Shown: positions 1 through 11,645 of the stretch, piece by piece | How positions within the stretch are numbered: the stretch's first letter is position 1 | Layout: every line of letters begins with the position of its first letter | Source of the DNA: Xenopus tropicalis | Taxonomy: Eukaryota > Chordata > Amphibia > Anura > Pipidae | NCBI RefSeq assembly: GCF_000004195.4 | Contig: NC_030677.2 | Coordinates: 176,006,019 to 176,070,018, forward strand | Length of the DNA: 64,000 bases | Direction of reading: 5' to 3' | Position numbers and translations under genes: made by a program | Notes under the pieces: model-generated | Seen by the model: the letters and a program-made list of their open reading frames with translations, nothing else | Database searches by the model: none | What the model was told of the DNA's origin: nothing

Positions 1-1190
1 TACCTTTAAATACAGTATATTGATGTACAGCAACTAAGGATTGCAGCCTTTTTATTTCTAAGAGTGATATTAACTGGTCAGGCACTTCTTTGACAATGAA
101 ATAATTGTAATTATTTTTGAAAATGAATACAAAGTATATTGTGCAATAATGATAATCATAGACAAATGATACACATGAGAAGATTGTGGCAGTCAAATGT
201 GCAGTAAGCCATACATTTTAAAGCCCTGTTTTTATTTAAAAGTAATAGTTGAAGGGAATATTTCATTTGAATAAAGATGGGAAGAATGGCATTTAATTAA
301 GACTATGACAGAACTGTCAAATTATCCTGTAACTACTGCAATATTATCAACTTATTTTTCAGATTTAATGATGACTGCTACTTTAAGACACTTTTGCAGT
401 GTGATGGATTTGCACTGTATGAAGCTAACTAGATCACATAAAATACAACTTACAAATTCTAAATGGAATGTGTCCAAATAATTTGACTTTGTTGGGATGC
501 TACCATTTACTCTATTTGAATTTGAATCATTTGACATTCTACTTGTTACTATATCTTACTTGCCTTAACCAATGATGTATGTATTCTAAAATGCTGAAAT
601 GAAAAAAAAATCTAAACTTATATTTTAAAAATAGGATGAACATGGTAAATCTGAATCAAATGAGCAGTCCTCTTTCAGCTTAATGAAGTACTATGTTGAT
701 AAAGCAAATGACAAAAAGTTCTTATAGAAATAAGGCTTAAAATGAAAAACCCACACGCATCAGATAAAAGGACAGAAACTCATTCAAACTGAACTCCTAG
801 TCTCTTTGACTTTGGTTTCTACACTAATATCACATAATATTATCTCCTCTCCTGTGACAGAAGTTTTCTTGTATAAATATGCAAGTGATTTAGAGACTGG
901 AATTGTAAAAAGTGATGTGTTGGAATGCCTGCAAACAGTAAGTTACAGTAGTCAAGACAGGAAATGATATGAGACTGGATGAGCATTTTCGTTGTGTCTA
1001 AACTGAGGAAAGGGCATATTCAGGCAATGTTGCACAGGTGAATATGACATGTCTATTACTTGGGAAAGTGCTTAGGATAACCAAACCTGCGCCAAAGTGT
1101 ATGTGTCCCTCCAATTCTATAATAATAACAAAATAACAAGTGAGAAAAAAAAGTATGAATAAGGTGAATAATTATTAGTTTAATCCCAAT
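1..1190. other. AT-rich sequence, nothing recognised
   Basis: I see no exon-like open frame, RNA gene or recognisable repeat here. The composition is typical of the AT-rich background of the window. A non-LTR retrotransposon fragment begins immediately after it. Confidence 0.6.
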
Positions 1191-1194
1191 TCAT

Positions 1195-1883
1195 AAACGC
1201 TAGTATAAATCTCCAAAGAGTTGGTGCAAGACAGAGCCTTGAGGAACTCCAAGAAAGAGGGAGTGAGGTGGTGGTTGAGTTGGAGAAGGCAAGCAATGTC
1301 AAGAACACCAATTACAGAATGTCTAGGAAGATTGGGTGGTCAAACATGTCAAAGGCTGCAGAGAGGTCTAGAAGGATTAGTATGAAATAATGACCTTCAC
1401 ACTTCCAGGAGAAGATCATTGGTTACTTTGGTGAGAGCAGTTTCTGTTGAGGGTGTTGGGCGGAAGAATGCAGGGGGTCGAGAATGAAGTTGCGAGTGAG
1501 ATGTTGGATCAGATGGTTGTAAACAAGCCTTTCCAACAATTTAGATGCAAACAGAAGGGAAACTGGAAGATAGTTGGCAGGGAAGCTGGTTTTTAAAGGA
1601 TGGAAATGATTAGTGCTTGTTTTTATGATGAAGGAAAATTACCAGTAGAAACTGAGAGGTTAAATAGGTCGGTAAGCGCAGGGCTGAGTGTATCAGAAAT
1701 CACGTGTAAATGGCAAGAAGGTATGGGGTCAAGGGAGCAGATTGTGGGGTTTGAGCAGGCTGGGAGCTTGCTAACTTCATCTAATGTTGCAGAAGTGAAA
1801 GAGTGTAAAGTGGATGTGAGTGAGCTGTGAAGGAAAGGGATTAAAAATACCAGTGTAGGGTCAGATTTCCACTTAAAATCCAC
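1195..1883 (-). pseudogene. Non-LTR retrotransposon reverse transcriptase fragment (CR1/L2-like)
   Basis: Read on the minus strand, this segment encodes successive reverse transcriptase blocks in shifting frames. An N-terminal TICSLDPIPS block lies at about 1735-1770. SKLLERLVYNHLIQH follows at about 1501-1545 and FRPTPSTETALTKV just after it. The motif A region LLDLSAAFDMFDH lies at about 1333-1372, and GVPQGSVL (motif B) at about 1228-1251. The order and spacing are those of CR1/L2/Rex-type LINE reverse transcriptases, which copy element RNA at a nicked target. At least two frameshifts and an internal stop break the frame. The fragment ends before the catalytic YxDD box (motif C), so it cannot encode an active enzyme. 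No endonuclease domain or 3' tail is visible nearby, so it is probably a 5'- and 3'-truncated relic. The clade is inferred from motif style only. Confidence 0.85.
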
Positions 1884-2705
1884 TTAAGTCACGTATCTGT
1901 CTTGATTAAGTTAAGGATTGGAAACATTTCTTGAATCACATTGTGACACTTTAAATTCAGTCCTCACTCACTGCTGTTCAGCATTCTAATTACACAGTGT
2001 CAATGAGTTCTAAATTAATGCTGTAATTGTGCCAAGTCTTCAACTGAATTGCATAGCATTGGCAAGGTAGATGGTTTTCATCAACATCGACACTCTATCT
2101 TCATCATCCCATGGCAATTCTGTCTATGCCAGGGCAATCACTTTGTGAGTGTTTACAGTGCTTGATGAATGTTGTTTTTATAAAGTAGATAATGAATAAA
2201 AATATATTAAATGAGACAGATTTAATTTACTTAGCAGTTGAAATTGTAAGACCTCTTTAGCTCAGTAAGCAATGACACAATTATTTCATTCCATAATGAA
2301 TATTATGATGGATCTAAATTGTCCAATCGGTACATGGTTTGCAGGGTTAAACTAATGAATTTCTTTATTTCCATCTGTGAATTTGGCGCTACTTTTTACA
2401 GCATTTTCAATGACACTTAACTAAACGTTTAATCTGCAATCTGCTATATTAGTAATGAGAATTATGAGATGAGACTGTAATTAATTTATGTGTAAATAAG
2501 TGCAAAGTAAAGCTGTGGGGAAAAAGCAAAACAAAAATAAAAGATGTCACGCAACAGAAACCTTTCCTCTGTTATTCAATGTCATGCATGTTTGCATATA
2601 AGCAGTATAAAGCATTGATGCAAAAAGTACTTTTTTTCTGGCACCAATAAGGTACTTAGAAGTAAAACAGCATTTATAAATGCTCGATCTGAAAACTAAT
2701 AGGTT
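1884..2705. other. AT-rich sequence, nothing recognised
   Basis: There is no gene or repeat I can name between the LINE fragment and the first family A MITE. The sequence contains ordinary AT-rich runs only. Confidence 0.55.
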
Positions 2706-3042
2706 TACAGGTACAGATATGGGATCTCTTATCCAGAAACCCATTATCCAGAAAGTTCTGAATTACAGAAAGGCGATCTCCCATAGACTCCAGTATAAGC
2801 AAATAATCCTAACTTTTAAAAATGGTTTCCTTTTTCTCTGTAATAATAAAACAGTACCTTGTACTTGATCCCAACTAAGATATAATTAATCCTTATTGGA
2901 GGCAAAACAACCCTATTGGGTTTATTCAGTATTGAAATGATTTTTAGCAGACTTAAGTTATGGAGATCCAAATTACGGAAAGATCCCTTATCCGGAAAAC
3001 CCCAGGTCCTGAGTATTCTGGATAACAGGTTCTATACCTGTA
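2706..3042 (+). mobile_element. Family A MITE, full length
   Basis: This non-autonomous element of about 335 bp has one end close to TACAGGTATGGGATC and the other ending in ATACCTGTA, its inverted repeat. The interior carries the family hallmarks: TTATCCAGAAA boxes, an AATAATAAAACAGTACCTTG block and a GGAGATCCAAATTACGGAAA block near the right end. It encodes no protein and would have needed a transposase in trans. The same family occurs about nine more times in the window. I recognise it as a very common Xenopus repeat. A TA target is inferred from the copy at 35173. Confidence 0.9.
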
Positions 3043-3168
3043 TATCTCAGCTGTTGTGCTGGGTTCCAATCACCTGCTGGTGTAGGAATTGAGACTTTAA
3101 ATTGATATTACTGTACTTCAAGTTGCAAAAGTATCCTAAATAAAATTTGAACAGGAACTACACATAGA

Positions 3169-3541
3169 GGCACAGTTACATATCCACGAACGCTCCGAGC
3201 GTTCGTTCAATCGGTCCAGTCGTATTTTCCGCGTCTTTTTTGTACTTTGCGCAACTTTTCTGACACTTGCGCGACTTTTGTGATGCTTCTGCGTCTTTTC
3301 CAGCGCTTGCACGACTTTTTCATATTTTTAGCGCACAAAAACAGATCGGTTTTGCCGCTGTATACAATCGTTCAGTACGAAAATTTTGTGACTTTTGGAT
3401 CACCAATACGATTATTATCCTGACTAATACGTTTTTTTCATAAGCATTTTCGTGATATTTGCGATCTTCAGAAATTTTCGTTTCCAATCCGAATTTTTCC
3501 CATTCGGGATTTGAACTCGTGTTTTGATAAATCTGCCCCTT
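3169..3541 (-). mobile_element. Family B MITE, short form
   Basis: The right end reads TTTGATAAATCTGCCCCTT, the reverse complement of the family terminus AAGGGGCAGATTTATCAAA. The left end, GGCACAGTTACATATCCACG, is a decayed partner. CpG-rich clusters around GAACGCTCCGAGCGTTCG and many CGACTTTT/CGTATTTT words fill the interior. This is the version without the 52-bp minisatellite. It matches the element at 20188-20518 in its GTGATATTTGCGATCTTCAG stretch. Confidence 0.8.
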
Positions 3542-3690
3542 AAGATCATCATCTGTTTTTTTTTACAGTATGCAAAAAGGTGGGAAGCTAGATCCTTATT
3601 TCTAAGGTACATCATAATGGGCCCTATTTCATTTGAAACGTTTACAAAAAATGTATAACAAGGAAATATTTTTTCAAAACTTGAATTATT

Positions 3691-3746
3691 TCCTTCCTGT
3701 AATTCATTCTGGATAATGGGTTTCTAGATAATGGATCCCATATATT
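3691..3746 (-). mobile_element. Family A MITE, terminal fragment
   Basis: The segment reads TTCTGGATAATGGGTTTC and then TAATGGATCCCATA. That is the reverse complement of the left end of family A, cut off after about 55 bases. It abuts the palindromic repeat that starts at about 3748. Confidence 0.75.
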
Positions 3747-3747
3747 T

Positions 3748-3975
3748 ATAGTCCCACTAAGTACAGCACTTAACAGGCAAGGAAAGATAATTTTTTTAAA
3801 TTTAATTTACAAACCCGAAGTTTTAGTCACTGCCCGTGGCTTTTTTTTTTTTTGCTGTATTCCCTTGAGAAAGGTCATAGACAGTGACCGAAACGTTGGG
3901 TTTGTAAATTAAATTAAAAAAAAACGTATCTTTGCCTGCATAAGACCTGCTGAGTGCTGTACTTTGTGGGACTAT
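3748..3975. repeat. Large imperfect inverted repeat (fold-back element)
   Basis: The left arm runs from ATAGTCCCACTAAGTACAGC to CCCGAAGTTTTAGTCACTG at about 3831. The right arm runs from CAGTGACCGAAACGTTGGG at about 3882 back to GTGGGACTAT at 3975. The arms pair over most of roughly 85-95 bases, around a loop of about 50 bases that holds a T-run. The structure suggests a fold-back MITE. I do not know the family. Confidence 0.7.
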
Positions 3976-4254
3976 TACTTTGTTAGTAGCACTCAGGCAG
4001 TCGATATATTTTTTAGTGTGAGTGCTCCTTCTCTGGGACTATATATACAGTATATATTACATTATTAAAGATTATTCAAGATTGACTGGCAGCCAATTAG
4101 ATCAATGAAATGAAGCAGTGGGAAGTGGGAAGGCAAGCACAGTAACCAGTTCATTGGGAACTTCCTATTTGGACAGTCAGTCTGAAAACTGGTGCCGGCG
4201 ACCCCTCCAAAGAGAGAGCAGAGCAGAGAGAGTTGTGTAATTGTAAAATTGTAA

Positions 4255-4585
4255 TACAGGTATGGGATCCATTATCTGGAAACCCATTATCCAGAAAGTT
4301 CCAAATTACGGAAAGGCCATCTCCCACAGACTCCATTATAAGCAAATAATTTTAATTTTATAAAATGGTTTGTTTTTTCTCTGTAATAATAAAACAGTAC
4401 CTTGTACTTGATCCCAGCTAAGATATAATTAATCCTTATTGGGGCAAAACAAGCCCTATTGGGTTTAATCAATATTTATATGATGTTTAGCAGATTTCAG
4501 TTATGGAGATTCAAATTACAGAAAGATCCCTTATCCAGAAAACCCCAGGTCCCAAGCATTCTGGATAATAGGTCCCATACCCGTA
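4255..4585 (+). mobile_element. Family A MITE, full length
   Basis: It starts TACAGGTATGGGATCC and ends GGTCCCATACCCGTA, with the complete interior order seen at 2706-3042. Both inverted termini are well preserved, which makes it one of the cleaner copies here. Confidence 0.9.
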
Positions 4586-5514
4586 TAGCCTTTTTCATAA
4601 AAGAAACAAAATACCTGATAACACATTCTAAACAATAACAATGTATGAGGTTCTGCATTTAAAATAAAGGTTTGGTAAAATAAAAAAAAAAAGGCATTCA
4701 ACCATTTTTGATGACAACTTGGCCACCAAAGACGAGCAATAAAAGGAAAAAAAACACATCTTGTAATGAAGTGTGTAATCTGATGGTATAGACATCACAC
4801 ACTTATGCTGTTGACTAATATGATTTCCTCATCTGACACATTTGATGATTGCACTTGTTATGTTCGAAAATGCAATAAAAAAACACAAATATAAAAGGTG
4901 CGTACTGGGAAAGAGAGATTTCAAGATGGTAGTGACCTCAAGGTTAATAAGAAATCTATTTACAAACATATTGAAATCAATGGAAAACCAAGATGCTGTG
5001 CTTTGATAAAGAAAGGAGCAGGCAGGACTGCCAGGTAATTGAATACAACAGTCAAATATGTTGGGGACTGTGTTATGTTAACAGAGGTTATTTCCTTTAA
5101 ATCATACGTTTGACCCCAAATAAAGTGAAATAAAATACCCTTACTATTTAAATGTTCACTTGTCTTGGGGAAAAACAAGGTCGGAGGGAGTGAGTAGCAA
5201 CTTTTAAAAATCTGAAAAATACAAATAATGTTGTATAAAACACTATTTGTGTATGCAAGCTGTACATTAAATCAGCATAGTAACACAACAGAGGAGTAAT
5301 GATATATAAAAAATACATTTACATCGAAGTTTAAGAGACTGGAGAAAGGAGGAGCTTACACCTGCCCCTGCCCTGTGTATTCTCTCAATACATTGTCTCA
5401 GAATATTCTCTAAATCATTTTATGTTTAGTGTTGCTTAGTGACATTTATCAAAAAATCTAACCTAAAAAAACAAAAATATGTGCACAATAACCGCAACTT
5501 TTTTATATTGTCGC
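4586..5514. other. AT-rich sequence, nothing recognised
   Basis: There is no exon, RNA or repeat I can name between the family A copy and the hAT-like element. Confidence 0.5.
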
Positions 5515-5842
5515 TAGTGATGAACGAATTTTTTTTATGCCAAATTTGACGCAACCTCGTCTATTTTGATGCACCCAAGACTTTTTAGACGGGTGACAAA
5601 TTTTTTTCACAGCGAATTTCTGTATTTCACCATTTGGGAATCGTTTCGCAAAACGTCCATGAATATTTGCTGCAAAAAACATTGTCATGCATCAAAAAAA
5701 GTCTTGGACGCATCAAAATAGGCAATGTTGTGTCAAATTTGGCACAGGCGCATCAAAATGGGTGCATCAAAAAAAGTTCCACGACAAACACGTTGCATGC
5801 ATTTTCTGCGAAGCAAAATGGGACAGATTCGCTCAACACTAA
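5515..5842 (+). mobile_element. Family C hAT-like MITE
   Basis: The left end reads TAGTGATGAACGAATTTTTT. The right end reads GGGACAGATTCGCTCAACAC, giving the inverted terminus GTGTTGAGCGAATCTGTCCC. The interior is made of degenerate words of the type GACGCAT/CAAAAAAAGTC and AATGGCGAA-like boxes. A start of the form (C)AGTGATG is typical of hAT elements, and the copy at 52953 has an apparent 8-bp target duplication. The element ends directly at the long B element that starts at 5844, so one probably landed at the edge of the other. Confidence 0.75.
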
Positions 5843-5843
5843 C

Positions 5844-7315
5844 GGGCACACTCATTAAAGTACGACAGGTCCGATTACAAAAATTTTTTATTTTTTCTAA
5901 AGTTTACAACTTTTGCGTATTTTCTGAGATATTTTCGTTAATTTGTGCAACTTTTTCGTACTTTGCGACCATTTGCGCAACATTTACGAAATTACGAAAA
6001 TTTCGGATTCATTCAAGCTTCGGTATCGTGACTTTCCTTGGGCCAGTTTGGAGCTGCAGAGTGCCATTGAGTCCTATGGGAGACTTTCCTTGGGCCAGGT
6101 TGGAGCTGCAGAGTGCCATTGAGCCCTATGGGAGACTTTCCTTGGGCCAGGTTGGAGCTGCAGAGTGCCATTGAGCCCTATGGGAGACTTTCCTTGGGCC
6201 AGGTTGGAGCTGCAGAGTGCCATTGAGCCCTATGGGAGACTTTCCTTGGGCCAGGTTGGAGCTGCAGAGTGCCATTGAGCCCTATGGGAGACTTTCCTTG
6301 GGCCAGGTTGGAGCTGCAGAGTGCCATTGAGCCCTATGGGAGACTTTCCTTGGGCCAGGTTGGAGCTGCAGAGTGCCATTGAGCCCTATGGGAGGCTTTC
6401 CTTGGGCCAGGTTGGAGCTGCAGAGTGCCATTGAGCCCTATGGGAGGCTTTCCTTGGGCCAGGTTGGAGCTGCAGAGTGCCATTGAGCCCTATGGGAGAC
6501 TTTCCTTGGGCCAGGTTGGAGCTGCAGAGTGCCATTGAGCCCTATGGGAGACTTTCCTTGGGCCGGGTTGGAGCTGCAGAGTGCCATTGAGCCCTATGGG
6601 AGACTTTCCTTGGGCCGGGTTGGAGCTGCAGAGTGCCATTGAGCCCTATGGGAGACTTTCCTTGGGCCAGGTTGGAGCTGCAGAGTGCCATTGAGCCCTA
6701 TGGGAGACTTTCCTTGGGCCGGGTTAGAGCTGCAGAGTGCCATTGAGCCCTATGGGAGACTTTCCTTGGGCCGGGTTGGAGCTGCAGAGTGCCATTGAGC
6801 CCTATGGGAGACTTTCCTTGGGCCGGGTTAGAGCTGCAGAGTGCCATTGAGCCCTATGGGAGACTTTCCTTGGGCCGGGTTGGAGCTGCAGAGTGCCATT
6901 GAGCCCTATGGGAGACTTTCCTTGGGCCAGGTTGGAGCTGCAGAGTGCCATTGAGTCCTATGGGAGGCTTCCAAAATCATGCACTGAAGGTTCAGAAAGG
7001 TTTTCCTGCTGTTTACAAAATTTAATGACTATTGGATCGATCGCTTCAATACAAAAATTTCTGAACTTTCAGATCGGAATGACAAAATCTTTGTATTCAA
7101 ACAAACGGAATTTTCGTGACTTTTGCAATATATCAAATATCACGAATATCCTTAAGAAAAAATCCTATTAGTCACGATAATATCGTATTGGCGATCCGAA
7201 AGTCACAAAATTTTCGTACTGAACGATTGTAAACAGCGGGAAAACCTTTATGATTTTTTGTGCAAGCATACGAATGAACGCTCCGAGCGTTCGTGTCTTA
7301 ATAAATCTGCCCCTA
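5844..7315 (+). mobile_element. Family B long form with internal 52-bp minisatellite
   Basis: The left terminus is GGGCACACTCATTAAAGTACG. The right terminus is TTAATAAATCTGCCCCTA, preceded by the palindromic GAACGCTCCGAGCGTTCG. The left flank of the array contains TTTCGGATTCATTCAAGCTT. The right part (about 7080-7240) matches the short B elements, including TCACGATAATATCGTATTGG. The 52-bp tandem array lies at 6030-6965. No transposase is encoded. Short terminal inverted repeats and 3-bp flanks of TTA/TAA type in some copies would suit a Harbinger-like origin, but that is inference. Confidence 0.8.
6030..6965 (+). repeat. 52-bp minisatellite, 18 units
   Basis: The unit begins GACTTTCCTTGGGCCAGG, continues TTGGAGCTGCAGAGTGCC and ends ATTGAGCCCTATGGGA. 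Starts recur at 6030, 6082, 6134 and so on, with no indels: 936 bp is exactly 18 x 52. Interior units carry GAGCCCT, while the first and last carry GAGTCCT. GGCCAGG and GGCCGGG (plus two TTAG-for-TTGG) variants are interspersed. Because 52 is not a multiple of 3, open frames through the array cycle frames and stop after about two units, so they are not coding. Confidence 0.97.
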
Positions 7316-8960
7316 AGAGATAGATACCTCATACCCAGGTCAAGTTTAAATGACAGGAATATAATATATATTGACTGCAGCCTCTGCCATTTTTTCTTCT
7401 GCCCATGTGTGTATACTGGTATATCTAACATTTAGTCAACTTTATTCAGTGGTTTTAATGACACACACAGTTCTCGTGGCTATTGAACTTTGCCTTTGCT
7501 CAGTCTATTATTTATATTACTGTTTTTTTTAGGTCTGTTGTGCTCATATTGTACATGCAGCCTACAAGACTTCAACTGATCTTTCAATAAATTACATGTA
7601 CAAAACCTAGGCTATTAACTGGGGAACAAATAGCACTGCCTCTGTTTATAGTATTTTTTACAGTACCTGGAACATTTACAGATAGGGCAGGGTTTACTCA
7701 TACATCCAGTGGATACAATGATCACAGCTTACCATTCATTTCAGTGGAAAAATATGGTGTTCTGTGTGCCAGATGCTTTCATGAAGTTTTGACCTCCTGT
7801 GTATACAGAGAAAATGATGGTAATAACCAGCATAATAATAACAATAATAATGGTGTTCAGGCACACCAGGTAGGCACTCATAGAAAAAAAAATGGGCACT
7901 AAAGAAAAGCAATGCAAGCAAAACTCAATTCAAGAAAGCTATCTTTATAAAAGACGTATGAAAAATATCACAACACAGTACAATATTGCAGATACAATAC
8001 AAGACAGGAGTAATGTAAGATTGGGCAAACATACATCTCCAATTGCAAGGCATTTCTTACAAGTGAGGCAGTTACGCTTTATGGGTATTGAAAGAATGAG
8101 GAGGTGATAGGGAGTTTCTTCTGAAACAACGTGAGCTAAAATGGATATATACTGTACGTTGAACACTCTTACTCCCAATGGATAAAATGAAGACAGAGAA
8201 CTAGCACTGTTTTTTTATAGTGTTGAGTTATTTCCAATGACCTCAGACCTCAGCCTGTTGCAGTAAATGAGTGATTTTAAAGTGCATTGTAATTTTTTGA
8301 TTTTATATTTTTCACAGATTTCACGTATCATTGATGAAACAGCATTGGGGACTATATGATGCTACTGGATAGTAAAAACAAAAAATTTTTTTAGTTTAAC
8401 ATCATCTCTTTGCGATATAATATCATGCACTGTTTTTTTGTAGCAAAAGGAGTTATTCCATATGGTTTTATATGGCTTAATATTTTTTGTGTGCACCGTC
8501 ACTTTGTTCTATGTTGCTGATAAAAATTGACTTGATGTTGTAATGGTATATGCTGCGCTGTCACTTTGATGCTCTGTCACTTTATGGTATGACTTTGCCA
8601 CTTGCTTCTGCACGTCACTTTGAAGTACTGTTTTTTGATTCTTGATGCATTATTTACGGCATATATGAATTTATAATTACTTACCTTCAATGTTTACACT
8701 TAATTTTTTCATACTGAGCTTTTGATTGTAATATGCCGTATATGAAATGCTTGTTGTGTAAAGCACATAATGTATTAGGTAATTGTACATGAATACATAT
8801 GTAATGATATGTAATGTTATGCACTTTATATATTAGTGTATAGCAATATAAATGCTGTAGACCCCACTGAAGTTGCTCTAGTCTCGTGTTAGCGCTCCTT
8901 TGGTTCATGCGATGTGTCTGTCACTAGGAGTGATGCAGCGTGCTTTACATAGTAAGGTTG
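7316..8960. other. AT-rich sequence, nothing recognised
   Basis: There is no recognisable gene or repeat. Short words such as CACTTTG and GTCACTTT recur around 8500-8620 without a fixed period. Confidence 0.5.
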
Positions 8961-9231
8961 CTAGGCAAAAGTGATGAGTGACAGAAACACAGAAAATGAT
9001 GTGCATCAAAAAAAATTATAGCACGTGCCAAAAAAATGACACATGCGACAATTTTTTTTTGACATGCATTATTTTTTGACGCAGGCAACAATTTTTTGTC
9101 ATGCTGCGAATTTTCCCGTGGCAAAGTTTTGCACCCGTTTCATGAAAAAATCCGCCAATGGTGAAGCTTGGCAATTCGCTCCTAACCCATGCCTGGTGAA
9201 AGATTTTGCCCATCTCTACTAGGCAAAAGTG
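8961..9231. mobile_element. Family C-like element flanked by a 13-bp direct repeat
   Basis: CTAGGCAAAAGTG occurs at 8961-8973 and again at 9219-9231. Between them lie the internal words of family C (ATGCATTATTTTTTGACGCA, CCGCCAATGGTGAAGC) and a right end that reads AGAGATGGGCAAAATC when reversed. The left terminus is poor. The direct repeat is longer than the 8 bp expected for hAT, so part of it may be chance or a filler duplication. Confidence 0.6.
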
Positions 9232-11582
9232 TTGTGAGGTTTGCTATTTGTACATGTATGCACCTCGCCGGGGTTAAAAATGAGGGTGCTACGACACGCC
9301 GCAGGATTCGAAAACTGTGGAGTGACATAAGCAGATGTGATGTCAAGAACCCGGTTGTGAGGGACGTGCTACTGGCACTTTATATTTCACACTCACATAC
9401 CACACACACATACCACTCTCAAACTGCAATTTACCAGAATTCCTGTTGAAAAATGCTGATTGGCGAAACGTTGGGGCATTCTCATTTGTGGCCAGGGTAA
9501 CCCCTTCCTTATATTCTTTGCTTACTTTGCGTTAGCAGTCTACCAATGTATTACAACTGCTCTTGAATTTCTGACATTGCAGTGCTAAACCTCTCTAAAG
9601 TGTCAGCAGTAGTGTGGTGGGGTATGATACTAAAATGTTCCCATGTTAGTACAAGCCACAGAATGCCACATTGTACCTGTCAATAGTAGTTAGCTTTAGT
9701 CAATGCTAGGTCACTTAGTTACTGCATGGTCCAGCTTAATAATGTTTGATTAGAATGATATATAATGATCATTAAAATAACAGGGTAGGGTATAGATTAC
9801 ATAAAAAATGCACTGTACAAGCAAGTGGTTGAATTTCATACAAAGTCTAACAATGCTTTTCATGTTAAATATTCACATTTTATTGATTTTATTATGATTT
9901 TTTGCCTCAATAACAAATGAATAGGTAAATAGCCAATATGTATGAGAATAACTAAAGTTCAATCATTACTGTAATGTATTTATAATGTTTGCACCTAATT
10001 TAACTAAGATAGTAAGCTTGAAATGAATTGCCTCCTTTTGCAATCAAGTGGAAAGGAGTGTATCAAAGCATAGCCTACTGATTTTCTAGTTATCTATGAG
10101 CCACTTTTATACATCGTTACCTGAAACAAATGAACAGTGAAATGGAATTTGCTAGTGAAAAGGAATTGTTCTTTAGGATAACGTTTCAGAATGGTGTTAC
10201 ATGGAAATTTAATAACATATATTGTGTATGGTTTATTTCAATTAAGAATAGTCAGAAACATATAAATCACAAATGATAAGTTCACAAAATAGTTTTATAT
10301 GTGCAGTTTAATGTATGAACCAGTAAATGTTAACACATTTAGGAAGAGCTGTACAGATATTGCTTATAATTCAAAACCTACTCCAGTGGAGCTTACAATC
10401 TAAGGTCCATTTTATATTCACACAACATTCTAGCCTCAATTCCATCAGGAGTCAATAAAGAAGATGTATTGTTTACATTGTTATCATGCTCAGTTTTGTC
10501 TGATGACAGTACCTTCAATGTTTAGGTGTCTACAATCATTGCTTCCATATGCAATTTTACATTATCTCTCTAGTAAAACCACAGTAAATGTTAAGTAATA
10601 TTTTCTCTTAGAAATACAAAAGTATTGGTGGTGAACAAAATATGTTTGGATACCACCATCCCCAAAGTACACATCTTAATTATAATTTAGGAGCTATTCA
10701 ATTACAATTAAAAAATGGCAGTTTAGAGTCCAAAGAATTTTGTCCTTTAGAAATTCCTGAGCATTGCCTCCCATGTGATGCAAAGCAGATCTGTGCAGGT
10801 GTTTAGTGAAAACAAAACAATGCAGGAAATAATAAACCTGCCTGTACGCACTGTGGTAGATATCTGTTCAGAGCTTGTTTAGATATTGATCTGGAAGGCT
10901 AGAAAATCCCATCATGTGAAGATCTCATATAGCCTAGGCCCATAAGACTACACAGACCTCCTATAATCTCCACCAGCCCTATCTGACCCAGGAATAAAGT
11001 GGCCAAATCAAGAAAAAGATCTGTTCGTTCAGCCTCAGCAAACAAGCAGATCTTCCAGTACATGGCCAGCTTAAGGGCTCTGTTCTCAAGAGTTTATTTG
11101 TTCTTTGAAATTGATTTATTAGGCAACTAACATATATCTTCATCTAAGCTATTGCATTTTTTGTAAGATATAGTACATTACTTTAAAAGTTTTATGTTTT
11201 CTTTTCAGAGGAATAATGATTAATCATATGATGTCATTCCTAGGGGGAACGACCCAGGCATTTTTCTATCAGTAGTGCGGACACTGTTGAGAAGCTAAAG
11301 GCAATTTCCTTTCCATTACAGCTGTAAATGTGAAATGTCTTGGAGGCTCTATTTTGAAGGAGTTATTTGAAAGTGTTATCAAGATGTTATTCACACTTTC
11401 CAAATGAAAATCTCACCAATGCTCTGCATGAATGTGACATTAGAAAAAGAAATATATACAGTATTTGTGTCCAGATAACATGATTAATATGATAATAATC
11501 AGATTCTGAGCTGCTCTTTTTCATTATGTGTTAGTTTGGAAATAGTTTTTCATTTTGATAATGCCAATACATTATTGAGTGC
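9232..11582. other. Mostly unrecognised; a GAAACGTT box at 9465-9472
   Basis: There is no gene. The part from 9240 to 9500 is richer in CpG than its surroundings and contains TGGCGAAACGTTGGGG, a box also present in the fold-back repeat at 3748-3975. The rest is AT-rich with nothing I can name. Confidence 0.45.
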
Positions 11583-11645
11583 TTAAAGGACCAGTAACAG
11601 CGAAAACTGAAAACCACTTATTTCACTTGACGTGCAATTTATTTC
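11583..11645 (+). mobile_element. TTAA-type MITE terminus, possible fragment
   Basis: TTAAAGGACCAGTAACAG resembles the start of T2-like elements, whose ends begin TTAAAGG and which target TTAA. I cannot find a matching inverted end nearby, so this is at most a terminal fragment. Confidence 0.35.

Noticed and set aside
5725..6174. 149-codon open frame entering the 52-bp array, and similar frames at 19788 and 63152
   Set aside because: The 52-base unit changes frame each repeat and hits a stop within about two units. The frame consists of transposon border plus repeat.
6030..6965. CRISPR-like regularity
   Set aside because: Units are directly adjacent with no unique spacers, and the genome is vertebrate.
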